64,000 bases of DNA from Didymella arachidicola (GCA_016630955.3 CM049994.1:744001-808000); one strand, 5' to 3'. Positions 53,937 to 64,000 are shown, counted from the stretch's first letter. The notes: a model not told the origin generated them from the sequence alone. Numbers and translations: made by a program.

Positions 53937-55236
53937 ATGGCTCCCTCGTTTTCGCGATCGTCGCCCTCCAGACAGCATTCAGAAGGTGCGTTGTGTCCTT
54001 GTGTAACAGACCAGTCTTGAACATCATGCATCGTACCACACGCATGATATGCTACTTATCTCCCTGTTTACGTGAACTAATTTGACGTAACCAGAGTCCT
54101 GGATAGACATCAGCTCACGACCATCCTCGTCCTCACTATCCTCCGCTGCCGATGAGATCATCACAACGGGACTCACAGTTCAGCATGATTCGAACCTAAA
54201 TACGAGACACAGGCGTCCACGGGGTGAATTCCGGATAGGCACTGGTCACCGTATGATAACCGGTGGTGGTGGTAACAGCAGTCAAGAGGAATATGATGAA
54301 AGTGAGAGCGAGTCGGACAGAGTTATGACGTCCTCCAACGAGCACATAGGACTATCGCCTCTGAGGCATGAAGTCCCTCGTGGGCTTCACTCGGTTGCAT
54401 CTTCTGACACCATGTCAGAACGGGAAGAAGAGGACGATGATGACGAGAACGCAACAGCCGTCAACTACCCGCGATCTACACCAAGACCAGCATCTCGACA
54501 ATTTCAGCCTCGACCCAACGCATTTTCACACCCAAGTGCTGACCATGTTGTACGCTCCCAATCAGGGACCGTGTACACGCCACGGAGACCAGCTGCGAGG
54601 CCAGGCTCTCAGCGACAGCATTCGTACCCACAACACACACCCTACAACGTCATTTCGCCCAATCATCAAGCCGACCATGATGAGGCGCTTCGGGCCAGCC
54701 TGTCCACACTCCTCTCCGCTGCCGCAGCGGTAAGAGGACTCCCTAAGCCTGGTCAATCTCGTGGCGTGCCTCCGACATCCACCCGTGTCGATCCTTCGTC
54801 TCTTAGAATGGTCCCAGAATCGGTGGCTTTGGGCGAGATCACCGAGGAAACCAGCAACGGCTCATCGTCCCGCGCCACCAGCAGCAGTCCCTCGGACAAG
54901 TCTAAACGCAAAGCCAGCCCCGCTGTCGCAGGCGTCCGGAGCAGCAGCCGAGATCGCCACGCAGCGAAAAAGGCACGCAAGCAAAGTGCTCTGCTTGAGG
55001 AGATAAGCCCCACTCTCTTTACTTGGGTTGTCAGCGCCGGCGTTGTCGTCCTCGTGAGTGCCCTCAGTTTCTCGGCAGGATATGTCGTCGGTAACGAGGC
55101 AGGCTACGCTGAGGCCATGGGCCAAATGGGTGCGGCCAGTGGCGAAGCGGGAAGTTGCGGCAAAGAGGCGGTTCGTGGTACTGGACTAGGTCTCCGCAGG
55201 CTTCGGTGGACCGGTGGTGCTGTGGTGCGCGTGTGA
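53937..55236 (+). CDS. Ser-rich tail-anchored protein of unknown function
   Basis: Two exons (53937-53985, 54095-55236; 109-nt intron) give about 396 residues starting MAPSFSRSSPSRQHSE and continuing ESWIDISSRPSSSSLSSAAD. An in-frame ATG at 53862 would add 25 residues. The acidic block SSQEEYDESESESDRVMTSS is a strongly conserved element in fungal relatives as I recall them, and looks like a run of casein kinase II sites. A disordered basic region with KSKRKASPAV and RHAAKKARKQ follows, then one membrane segment near the end (TWVVSAGVVVLVSALSFSAG) and a short glycine-rich tail. The position of the helix suggests a tail anchor in the ER or nuclear envelope (inference). No enzyme motif. Confidence 0.75.
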
Positions 55237-55594
55237 ATACAGTCACGACTCTGTCACGGTTGACGAGATACGAGATCACAGACACGAAGCAAGTAAGTGA
55301 TTGACCTGCATTGGTTTTTGGAGCATGCACACATGGGTGGAATAAGTTTTGTTTCCCTTCGGCAATCACTTACAGCGTCTGCTTTCTGACTTCCAGCGCG
55401 CATTTTTTCATCGGTATTGGCGCTGGCTCGGCGTTCACGGTTGCTTTCCAGCATTTGGTCAGGGCGCTAGCTGGATAGACAGTGCTTCGATTTGGCGAGC
55501 GATATGCTGTGAGTAGGCCCTACCTAATCATCAGATACACAAAACATGGGATTCAAAATTCATATATCATTGATCGATGCAACTCTGCCATATA
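55237..55594. other. Intergenic, 358 bp, before the Tc1 element
   Basis: 3' flank of the tail-anchored protein. Nothing recognised apart from the TA target copy at 55593-55594. Confidence 0.5.
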
Positions 55595-56950
55595 CAGTAC
55601 TTAGCCAAAAGTCTGTTCGCCCGAAACGCACGGGCCATAACTACCCTACAATCCTCTAGAGCAGCACCTTCTTTAACACTATAATACTCCATCCAGATGA
55701 GGTCTTTTGGCACTGAAATTTCGGGCAATCGTATGCACGGGGGTGAATTATCAGAGGCGCAGCGAGTCTATTGCTTAGCGCAGGTTGAAGCTGGTGTGTC
55801 AACGTCTAAAGTTGCAGAAGCACTTTCCTGCACCCAACGCTGCGTGCAGAAAACAGTTGCTCGATGGAAAGCCACCTCCAGCACCACGTCGCAAGCAAGA
55901 ACAGGCCGGCCACCTATTTTGACTAGTAGAGATCATCGCCGGCTACGACGTTATGCTCGCAAAAACCCTCAAATAGAGTACTCCAAGCTCATGGAGGAAG
56001 CCGGCCTACGAGACGTCGGGGCCACCCACCCACGAGTATCACGTCGTACTGTTCAACGCGCCTTAGCCAATGAAGGCCTACGCAAGTTCAGAGCAAAGCG
56101 TAGACCAAAAATCAGTACGCTTACAGCTAAATCTCGTCTAGCTCTTGCTCATGCGTGGCAGGGGTTCAACTGGGGCAGGCAAGTCTTTAGGTTTAGCGAC
56201 GAGTGCAGCGTTGCTCGTGGATCTGGCCACAACACCACATGGGTATGGCGATTACCAGAGGAGAAATGGTCTCACGAGATGGTGGAGGAGGTGAATACTG
56301 CTCGCCAACCTGCTCGTATGGTGTGGGCGTCGATATCGTTGACTCCGGGGGGTCGAGTTTGGCGTAGTCCTCTAGTGATTATGACTAGGGGCGAGGCAGC
56401 TGCACGGCGTGGGTATACGGCTCAAAGCTACCTGTGGGCATTGGAAGAAGGGCTCCTGCCCTACTACAGGCCCGGCGAGTGGTTTATGCAGGATAACGCA
56501 CCTATCCATACTGCGCGTGCCTGTACGGAATGGTTAGAGATTCACGGGGTTGCCACAGTTGACTGGCCACCATATTCTCCAGACCTTAACCCAATTGAAC
56601 ACCTCTGGTGGGCGCTCAAGCAGAAGCTTCATAAGCTTCACCCCGAGTTTGACTATATAAGCGGCTCTCAAGCTAACTGGGAGGCATTTGAATTGGGTTT
56701 GCACGAGGCATGAGCTGCAATACCCGACTCACTTATCCGCCGACTGATTACGTCAATGCCACGACGCCTAGACGCTGTAATACAAGCAAAGGGATATCAG
56801 ACTCGATATTAAGTGTATTGCGATTTATTTATTACTTAAATTGTCTAAATTTGTCTACGTTGTGTGGGGTTATTCTACTTCAAAGTTGAGCTCGCAATGT
56901 TGGTGTAGTGGCTCGTGCGCCCGTGCGAACAGACTTTTGGCACCCGACTG
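55595..56950 (+). mobile_element. Tc1/mariner transposon, complete, 1356 bp
   Basis: Bounded by TA at 55593-55594 and 56951-56952. The ends begin CAGT on both sides (left CAGTACTTAGCCAAAAGTCT; right, complemented, CAGTCGGGTGCCAAAAGTCT), then share GTTCGC. The inverted repeat is about 30 bp with a variable stretch after CAGT. One transposase frame on the plus strand. Size, TA target and CAGT ends are classical Tc1. Confidence 0.93.
55697..56811 (+). pseudogene. Tc1-type transposase with one in-frame stop near the C-terminus
   Basis: From ATG 55697 the frame is open for 338 codons to TGA at 56711-56713. It then continues without interruption for 32 more codons (AAIPDSLIRRLITSMPRRLD, then AVIQAKGYQTRY) to TAA at 56809-56811; the continuation is the normal Tc1 C-terminus. 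Two N-terminal helix-turn-helix units are present (EAGVSTSKVAEALSC; RVSRRTVQRALANEG) with the GRPP hook between them. Catalytic acids: D in FRFSDECSV, D in WFMQDNAPIHTA, and E in SPDLNPIEHLWW, the DD34E arrangement. The stop follows LHEA, where relatives have Trp, so TGG to TGA is likely. Loss of 33 residues may or may not abolish activity. Confidence 0.92.
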
Positions 56951-57452
56951 TATAAACATAGGACGTTGACAACAAGTTCTCCTGTTTGATCCACCGACTG
57001 TCATGGGATCGTTTCGATAAAACGGTGGATCACGTTTTCCTGTCTAGGTCACCATATGTCGTTTAGCCTATTTCCCTTATTCATTCGTGGCCTCTACTGA
57101 TTGTGATGAGTAGTAGGAAAAAGTGTGGTCTTGGCTGGGTGCACGCTTCAGTTGTGTGCGTGACCCGCGTGTGGGTTCCAATGGAAAATTGGAACTTGGA
57201 TTGCTACTCACTCGACGACTTGTGCATCTTCACATCACCAAATCCGAAGAACGTGAAGCAAAGACAAACATGGTGGTTAGTATACCTCCAGTCCCCTTGC
57301 AAACGTGTTGGGGCGTCAAAGAGATACCACTTACTCCATCTCTTCCTGTTCATGATCAACAAAAGGACGGTCCCTGGTACCTATCGGTGAAAAAGATGCA
57401 ATACACCCAATCGAGAGTAGAGAGTAAGTCAACCTATTCTCGTAAGTAAAGC
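56951..57452. other. Intergenic, 502 bp
   Basis: Between the Tc1 element and the 3' end of the next minus-strand gene. No gene recognised. Confidence 0.5.
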
Positions 57453-58379
57453 TCAGAGGTGTCGATACTGGCTTCTACGAACCCTTTCGCCCCAATCCAT
57501 GAATTCCTCCACGCTGACTTCGTAAACATCCCCAAAACTTCGACCGAAATCCAGTCCTTCTTCCAGATGTTCCGGAGGAAATACTGCAACCAATTTCTCT
57601 AGAGGCTTCAGGACTTCAACAGGCAATGGGTGAAGCGCCACAGTTGTCGGTTTGCCGGGCTCTAAACGTTGCGCCAGTGGAGCAAGTTGGGCAAGGGACC
57701 GGTGTACCTTCGTATGCTTGGATCGATTTACCCTAGCAGGATATGAAAGTCGCGATACCACATCAAGCAAGTCATCGTATGATGCTTTTCCTGTGGACGG
57801 ATGAACAAGTGCTGAGAAGATGAAAAACAAACGCTGTCGGGGGCTAGTCTCTCGTAGAATGACCTTAGTGGCACCCACGGATCCTTGTCCCAATACCGTT
57901 TTGCAACGGTTTGTTAGCAGGATGAGAGCGCGACAGAAAGCGTCTCTTGTCAGAGGAACAGTTTTTGAGAAAGGAAAGCAGGCGTGAGGGGCAATCAGCG
58001 CCTCCAAGATTGTAGCGTTGAGCTCCAAAACATCTTTATGCTCAGGCTCGCTGTTCGTGAGATATTTGATGATGGGCGCCATCGAGATGTGGCCATTGGA
58101 ATCGATTCCTAGGCCCGCAACCAGGCCGTTAAAGTACGCCAACGTCTCTGGTTCGATTGTCGAATAGGAGTATTTCGTGTCCCCTTTGAACGCTTCGAGA
58201 TAGTCTTTCAGAATGCTTGCTATTGAAGATAAGCAAAGCGAAGATCCTTAAGCATTTATCGTACCCTGTGTAGAGTTCTGACACCACATCTCAAAATCCT
58301 CAGCGCAGGTTGCATTGTCTGTAGGGGATCCGTCTTTTTTGTTGTATTCTTTCTTGGATGACAAATTGAACAAAACCAT
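57453..58379 (-). CDS. Hypothetical protein, about 293 residues
   Basis: Exon 1 (58379-58265) encodes MVLFNLSSKKEYNKKD and ends NSTQ. A 45-nt intron (58264-58220, donor GTACGA) joins exon 2 at ASILKDYLEAFKGDTKYSYS. The chain is mostly helical and includes GLGIDSNGHISMAPIIKYL, an EF-hand-like loop missing some ligand positions, and RLFFIFSALVHPSTGKASYD, LLDVVSRLSYPARVNRSK, similar in spacing to a second, degenerate EF-hand unit. A calcium-sensor-like origin is possible but unproven. No targeting signal. The C-terminus reads EEFMDWGERVRRSQYRHL. I do not recognise the family. Confidence 0.65.
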
Positions 58380-59156
58380 GGTTTTGGAGCTGAAGTGCGG
58401 CTACGACGTAGTGGATTTATCCAACGGGAGCTGCGGAAAGTCAACTTGATTATCATTCAAACATGAGGGAGGCGGAATTGTCATGTGTTGAACTTGGCAG
58501 CCTTGCTGGATACATATACCTTCTCATCCAGTGGCGGAGCAACCTAAGCTAGACCAAAACAGAATACACTAAACTCTTTGTGAAGTTGGTAAGCCACATT
58601 CATTCATCTGCATGTGGCACGGTTGTCGCATCTGCACGGCTTACGGAACCCGAAGTCAGTGAAACTCCCGACCGCAAAGTCCGACACCGTGCTTATGATG
58701 CTACATGTCACGCAGCTATGCGATGAAGATAGATTACACTAGATCATAAGAGACCTCCTTGATGTCAATTCTCAAACAAACAGACTTTGTAGGACGACTC
58801 ACGTATCCATATGTGCGATACATGCAAATCGTTATGAGACTACTCCGATCTAGAAACTAGCAGAATCCTTTCGCACTTTTGCACTGCACCACTTGTCGAG
58901 CGGAGATTCTTGTTTTGAAATTCCGAGTTGAATATCCGGGGCAGCCGTTTTATGTTCACAACAACACTATAAAAACTGGTGGTACAAGTGTTCTATAACC
59001 CAAATTCATTTACTGATTCACTCATTCATTCGTCAATCAAGGCTGTGCCTTTGCATAATCGAAAGTAACTTCTACCTCGACGGTAAATTACGATTCTCGT
59101 TCCCTCAGATCCCAACACTCATTTACCTATTTAACTCGCCTGACTTCGGAACGGCC
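58380..59156. other. Divergent intergenic, 777 bp
   Basis: Promoter region of two divergent genes. AT-richer than most of the window; includes the TATAAAA listed separately. Confidence 0.5.
58968..58974 (+). promoter_or_regulatory. TATA box candidate
   Basis: TATAAAA 183 bp before the ATG of the secreted-protein gene, with a plausible leader in between. Confidence 0.5.
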
Positions 59157-59961
59157 ATGCGTACTTCTATTCTTGCTACGCTTTTCATAGGGCTATTCGC
59201 CTTTTTTGTGGTTTCACTTCCCACCTCACGGGATGGAATCTTTCCACAGAGCATTTCCCATTGCTATTCCTCTGATGGGCTTGCAATCGCGGACTGCAGT
59301 TACGAGTCCCTCTCATCCGGGTCTACCAACGTCGGAGACTACAAGAAAAGAGTGCCACCTCCAAAGAAGCCCGCAACGCCAACCACCATCAAGACTAAAA
59401 ACTACGAGATTGTTGAAAAAGTAGCAAAGGGACAAAAGTTGGTAGTTGGCGAATCGTACTTGATGACGGCAAAAACTGGCGTCCACAAGCAGATCGTCGT
59501 AGGTAAGGTCGTTGAGACTACGGATAAAAAGACAGGGCAGAAGACATTGGATATTGACGCCGCCATGAGCGAACTCACTAAAGATGTCGGCAACGGTAGC
59601 ACTTTCTCTAAGGTCTGCAAGATGGTTTATGGTGGGACGTGCGAAGAGAACCATGTTCAGAACTATTCTTGCGCAAGGGGTGCTAAAGGAGGCACTTCTT
59701 ACAAGTTCGTCTCCACGGCAAATGTTGTGTTCGCAGATAAAGCAACGTTTATCCAAAACGGTAAGCACACCTTGACTGCCCGAAGTAGACCTGAGAACTA
59801 ATTTCAATCATTGTAGGCGAGGTAATTCTTCAGAAAGACACCAAGTACAATATCTTGACCAATAACTGTAAGATTTAGGTGATTGTATTCTGTCTCTAGT
59901 ATGCTGATATAAACCAGGTTGGACGCACGCCAAGAAGCTAGCGAATGTCACGAAGCAGTAA
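59157..59961 (+). CDS. Secreted protein, candidate effector, with a C-terminal NC motif
   Basis: Three exons (59157-59760, 59817-59867, 59918-59961) encode about 232 residues. The signal peptide is strong (MRTSILATLFIGLFAFFVVS). The mature part has eight or so cysteines and no known domain name: KNYEIVEKVAKGQKLVVGES, YLMTAKTGVHKQIVVGKVVE, a helix DIDAAMSELTKDVG, VYGGTCEENHVQNYSCARG. The two small downstream exons add GEVILQKDTKYNILTNNCWT and HAKKLANVTKQ. The pair 'H ... NC' followed by a short helix resembles permuted papain-fold proteins (LRAT/NlpC-like, where Asn-Cys opens the helix bearing the nucleophile). This is structural inference only. Stopping after exon 1 would give an unspliced end lacking this motif. 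The surroundings are gene-poor and include a decayed acyltransferase. Confidence 0.72.
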
Positions 59962-60298
59962 GAGTCGACCTGTCACGATATAGCAGTCCTTGGATTATCA
60001 ATTTTGGGTGTATTCGAACCGTCATCGCACTGTCCCAGACGATTGTGGTCACGCAATAGTTTTAAAGTCGGCCCTCCTCATCATAACACTACCTAGGCAC
60101 GTAGCTTGCGATTATTCAATTCAGTGGGCTTCAAATTGTTCTGCGAAATACAAATCCGTCTCCAATATCACGTTAGCTATGAGACCAGCTGCGAACTAGT
60201 CTTCCTGTTGTATTCGAGGTCAGCAGGTAGAGAATGAAATGAAACACTGAACAACTCCTGAAACCCCACTGGAAAGTAGCAAACTGTGATAGTATAGC

Positions 60299-61132
60299 TT
60301 GAAGAAGTCAGCGCCAAGAAATTTGGAGGCTGCACTGTGGAAGCAACTCGACCAGTTATTTTCTGACCTCAAGGACGGTTGGGGGGGGGGGGGGGGTCGT
60401 CCTCTACCCGCAGGCTTCAAGAAGCTTGATCTCGCAATGCGAATGTGGTTAATCCCCAAGATTAAGACGGGGGGATTGAAATTCACAACAATATCAAAGA
60501 CAGGGGCTAACTGGATCTCAACATACGACACAATTATGTTGATCCTTTGGAGAACCATTACACGGTCCAATATCGAGCTTCTGCAACCCGACCCAGACAC
60601 GAAGGTCATTCTTGTACGCGCGGTGAGTACGAGAAAGTCATTCGACCCCTCCTTGCCAGAAGCATTCACCGGTAACGACATTAGGCTCACCCATACCGAG
60701 CCTACGAAAGTCTCCGATTTCCTTGCTCGTCGTAATCGTCCTAAGCTTGCGCAGAAAATTAGCGCATCAATCAGATCTATTACCCCTCAGTACGTTGTTG
60801 AGATGCCAGAGTGGGTCGCTGGATTAGAGGACAGGCTGTGGATCGACATCAACATGAGCTCGATCCTAGGTATGGACCTCGCCGGGACAAGTTGGCAAAC
60901 TATGAATGTATATTAGCAACCCGATTTTGGATTCGACGTTGCAAGAGCGATTCGTTTCCCTGATCCTCAGTTCGAGGGCTATGTGTTTGTGTATCCAAGC
61001 AGAGCGGACGTCAAGGAAAATGCAATCGACGAGGGGATAGAGGTGTGCATTTGCTTGGAGAAAAGCTGTCACGATTGGCTCGCACAAGATAAAGAGCTAC
61101 TCACGTATGCACAACCGCGCGGGAACTCATAG
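60299..61132 (+). pseudogene. Decayed BAHD-like (trichothecene 3-O-acetyltransferase type) acyltransferase
   Basis: Only the C-terminal two thirds of the family is present, with no ATG at the left and no HxxxD part. In order: ANWISTYDTIMLILWRTITR, VILVRAVSTRKSFDPSLPEA, ARRNRPKLAQKISASIRSIT, WIDINMSSILGMDLAGTSWQ, then TAG at 60914-60916, and the same frame continues DFGFDVARAIRFPDPQFEGY, EGIEVCICLEKSCHDWLAQD up to TAG 61130-61132. The DFGFD block is the BAHD DFGWG-type motif. A 16-G run sits inside at 60381-60396. Gene loss through 5' truncation plus a nonsense mutation is the simplest reading. Relatives acetylate secondary metabolites. Confidence 0.85.
60381..60396 (+). repeat. 16-base G homopolymer
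   Basis: Sixteen consecutive G inside the decayed acyltransferase, read as a poly-Gly stretch in the open frame. Confidence 0.95.
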
Positions 61133-62219
61133 GGCTTCTTCAGATCTATAAGAAGGTAGTCTAGTGGAGTGACATATGGCATTGCAAGAATTTCACTCCC
61201 TTTATGACCGGGCGAAGGATGTTCGTCTGCATTGTCTTGCTTATGTACTACATGCTTTGTTTTGTTGCTGGTAAAACTCCCTAGGTAGGCACGTGGCGCA
61301 TCACTGAAGACTTAGATTGGCTTCTAAGCAGTCTGTAGTTGTAACAGGAATATCTCACGAGTATCAAGCGACAAGACATGAGGCACGAATATCTTCCGTT
61401 CGCTCATCCCTAACCAAGCATGGTAGCGGCGGATTATTAAGATAGGCAGGCGACTACTAGTAAATACCCGCTGTTGTATGGTCTTGCCAATGGTTCTGCT
61501 TTGCTGTCTTCCTGTAACTTATTACAGCATTAACTAAGGGCAGATACAGGTAATGGGGCCTCTTTGTCGAGCACGTTCTTCTGTCTCTTTGTCGCTGTAC
61601 CTTTTAAGCTCATCCTCATCAGTGACTTCGGAGTTCAAAGCAAATGTTCTGTAGCCAGCAGAGTTTACCTACATCGGAAGCTGTGTTGATCAGCATTGCC
61701 TACGTCCCAGCTTCCAAGAGATGCATGGCGTATTCTCCCACTTTTGGGTTGACTCTGGAGTGCTTCTCCCAGCTAACGCTCCCTACACCGTTGATCCGGG
61801 CAGTCTTTGGCCAATGGCTGCCGCCGTCCCCACACAGCGGTTAGAGAAGCTATCGCCCAAGCAGTGAAACACATTTTAATACGCGGAAATACGGGACGGT
61901 GAAGTAGACGACCAATTTCTTGCAAATGCTTGCCACTCGCTTTACACTCTTCGAAGGATCGTAACGTGGCATCAGGACGAACTTGGAGAGGTAGAATGTT
62001 CGCGATTGGACTGGAAATCGTATCACAGTGAACTTTTGTGTGTGGCGTGAGCTACAGCAGCTCCACCCAGTCTATCGCTTGATTGTTGGGACGTAGCCCT
62101 CGGCCGTGGATTCAATGATCAGAAATTGTACCTTACACCAGTACAAGCCATTCTGAAGTACATTGCTTACTCAAATGCAAATGGGTATCTCTTGCTACGT
62201 CTCCCTATATGCACTGTTC
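61133..62219. other. Intergenic, 1.09 kb
   Basis: No gene or relic recognised between the decayed acyltransferase and dynactin p50. Confidence 0.5.
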
Positions 62220-63488
62220 CTATTCTTTCCCCTCTGCGAGCAGCTTCGCAATTTTCTCTTCCAGCATCTTGATGTCATCACCAACGACTTTGACGTTGCC
62301 CTGCATAGCTTTCTCGTGCTTCTTGATATCCTCTTCTACCAGCTCTAATTGCTGCTCCCACTTCTTGATCTCTTCCTCTTGTTTGGACTGCCGCGACTCC
62401 AGCTCTGTCAATACCTCGTCTGCTTGCCATGCGCTGGTATGTACAAGGCGCAGTGTGCGCAGGCGCTCAAGCACCAAAGGCAGTATAGGCGAAAGCTTGT
62501 CGATTGAGGGCAGGGTACCGTAGAGTGCGTTGATCTTAGCCTCCTGGTCCGGTGTTGGCGTGTCGTCAGAAGTACCAGCACGTGATGCTTCCAATCGCGC
62601 TTCCTTGAGACTTTCGGCCTCCTCAATCAGCTTCTTGATCTGTTGTGACGCTCCATCCAGATTGTTCGTTGATGCGTCGCTAATTGCACCGAGGGTCTGC
62701 TCCAGCCTTTGTAATGTCGTAAATACCGGAAATGTGGAGTCTTCGCTCGTCTCTGGAAGGGTTGCGCCATTGAGTCCAAGGCTGTTCTCCATCTGCATTA
62801 TCCTTTTGTCAAACTCCGCTGCCTGACTCAGAACATGCTCCAATTGACTCCTTTGTATTTGCGATCCGGGCAGAGGCGACTGGTGTGCGATGGCTGCTGT
62901 AATCTTCGCGCTGGGCACGAATGGCCCATAGCTGTTGAACTTCTGTATTGTCCGATCGAGCAGCGGTTCTGCACCTCCTCTCCTGCTTGCATAAATCTCG
63001 TCGACTTTGTCCGAAATGAGGTCCATGACCTCTTTGGCATCTCGCTCTTCAGTCTGCAGCTTGTCTCCTGACTGTTTCCTCTGTTCGTACTCGGCCTCCA
63101 ACTCCTGCAGCTCACGCTTCACTCTCATCAGCTTTCGCGAGAAGCTCTCCTGCTCCTCGTCACTGTCCTCGCCCAGAACCTCCCCTCGCCGTCTTTGCCG
63201 TGTGTATGTACGGTAGGCCCGTATTCCAGCGGCATTGTCCGAGAAGTCCACATCATTGGCATCTACCCGCGAGGTTTGAAATCGATTGCGCGCTTGGTCG
63301 GCCTGCAGATGTTGGTGGCTCAAACCAGCATCATCCGGATCCGAACCGTAGTCTGACTCAGATATCGCAGTCGAGGCTTGTATTGTTGATACATCTTCAG
63401 CGAGTTCGGGGGTCTCGTATACGTCTGGCGCGGTGTCGATACCGGGCAGGTTATCGAATTTGGGTCGTGATGCTTCTTCTGTAGCCAT
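62220..63488 (-). CDS. DCTN2: Dynactin subunit 2 (p50 dynamitin)
   Basis: Single exon, 422 residues, starting MATEEASRPKFDNLPGIDTA, then PDVYETPELAED, the characteristic N-terminal extended peptide that runs along the Arp1 filament. Coiled coils follow: FSRKLMRVKRELQELEAEYE; SQLEHVLSQAAEFDKRIMQM with the ENSLG hinge; ASQQIKKLIEEAESLKEARL; and a C-terminal coil KKWEQQLELVEEDIKKHEKA. Length and order fit fungal p50 (yeast Jnm1 is more divergent). As part of the dynactin shoulder it supports dynein-driven transport and nuclear migration. It is well separated from neighbours and intronless. Confidence 0.95.
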   Translation of the reverse strand: MATEEASRPKFDNLPGIDTAPDVYETPELAEDVSTIQASTAISESDYGSDPDDAGLSHQHLQADQARNRFQTSRVDANDVDFSDNAAGIRAYRTYTRQRRRGEVLGEDSDEEQESFSRKLMRVKRELQELEAEYEQRKQSGDKLQTEERDAKEVMDLISDKVDEIYASRRGGAEPLLDRTIQKFNSYGPFVPSAKITAAIAHQSPLPGSQIQRSQLEHVLSQAAEFDKRIMQMENSLGLNGATLPETSEDSTFPVFTTLQRLEQTLGAISDASTNNLDGASQQIKKLIEEAESLKEARLEASRAGTSDDTPTPDQEAKINALYGTLPSIDKLSPILPLVLERLRTLRLVHTSAWQADEVLTELESRQSKQEEEIKKWEQQLELVEEDIKKHEKAMQGNVKVVGDDIKMLEEKIAKLLAEGKE

Positions 63489-63800
63489 TGCAAGGTAATG
63501 TGAGGTGTGGAAGTAAAGAGAATGTGGCGTCGGCTAGGTGGGACGTCAAGGTTGTGGGGTGTAAACTTTGGGGAACGCGTCAAGTCGCGACCGTCCGTGC
63601 GGCGTGCACGCCGATGTGTATGAAGCTGAAAACTTGAGTGCTGTAGGGTTTGCGGATTGTTAGAACAGAGTATCACGCATCGAAAGCCATGGACACATAT
63701 ATTTCATAAGGTCGAATACGAAATATGCCACAGAGTATGCAAGATGGATTGGTATTGTTTTGCCTTGTCCTCGATGATCACTACCCAGCTATAAATGCGC
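63489..63800. other. Intergenic, 312 bp
   Basis: Promoter of the p50 gene and 3' flank of the edge gene, both minus strand. Nothing else seen. Confidence 0.5.
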
Positions 63801-64000
63801 TTACGCTTGAACCCTGAATGTTCGTCCACTAGCTGTTTTGCGCTCCTTCTCTTCTGACTCGGGCCTTGCTCTTCGCAGAACTGTGACAGGATGAGCGCAT
63901 GGATAGAGCTACGAGAACCACGTGTCAACATACCTTGGAGGAAATCGGCGGTCCTCTTGCGCATTCTCGAGTGGATGAACGCCTTGGAAGCCTTAATGTG
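63801..64000 (-). CDS. 3' end of a gene cut by the window edge
   Basis: Reading from the edge: HIKASKAFIHSRMRKRTADF-LQ, a 53-nt intron (63933-63881, GTATGT...CAG), then VLRRARPESEEKERKTASGR and TFRVQA to TAA at 63801-63803. The basic helix followed by TASGRTF has the look of a conserved C-terminus that I have seen in fungal proteins but cannot name. An unspliced reading would run to 63704 and lose this pattern. Only about 48 residues are visible, so no function is proposed. Confidence 0.6.

Noticed and set aside
57103..57449. Two overlapping frames of 95 and 108 codons after the Tc1 element
   Set aside because: No motif, no support from splice logic, and they conflict with each other.

Overview
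The window is nuclear DNA of a filamentous ascomycete (Pezizomycotina; a dothideomycete is plausible but unproven). Genes carry short GT-AG introns of about 44-100 bp that usually contain a CTAAC/CTGAC-like branch site. The gene content is typically fungal, and a tRNA-Cys with an anticodon-loop intron is present. Splice models here were built by eye from frame continuity and protein-family match; no transcript data were available.

Layout. 0.2-6.6 kb: a CaMK-type kinase, an Rsc4-like tandem bromodomain protein and an unknown 291-residue protein. 6.9-8.7 kb: a complete Fot1/pogo transposon with TA target duplications and one nonsense codon. 9-14.3 kb: an unrecognised multi-exon gene, a secreted HEFMH metallopeptidase with a proline-rich tail, and tRNA-Cys(GCA). 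14.5-23 kb: a small unknown protein, a Nif1-like Sel1-repeat protein, a DUF1776/SDR-like membrane protein and a Wss1-type DNA-protein-crosslink protease. 23.8-37 kb: a tryptophan-rich GW/WG protein, then a dense housekeeping block (NSA2, mitochondrial bL21, TFIIF-beta, CSN4, an HxxxDG acyltransferase, ATP4, NOC4) with two tight divergent promoters.

37-64 kb is looser. It holds a decayed LaeA/UMTA-like methyltransferase, a perfect 21-bp inverted repeat, a small GPI-type wall protein, a 278-bp hAT-type MITE with 8-bp target duplications, a 678-residue MFS phosphate transporter, a 1049-residue single-pass membrane protein, a GT34 (Mnn10/11-type) glycosyltransferase, a Ser-rich tail-anchored protein, a complete Tc1/mariner element with one nonsense codon, an unknown protein, a candidate secreted effector, a decayed BAHD-like acyltransferase, dynactin p50 and the end of an edge gene.

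No prophage, CRISPR, operon or biosynthetic cluster is present. The genes look like independent units: core ribosome, mitochondrial and transcription functions sit in the middle, and transposons and secondary-metabolism relics lie towards the ends. The less ordinary signals are the GW/WG protein, a coding-strand switch from C-rich to G-rich shared by several genes, the three bounded DNA transposons, two decayed genes that each carry a 16-17 G run, and the secreted protein ending in an NC motif.
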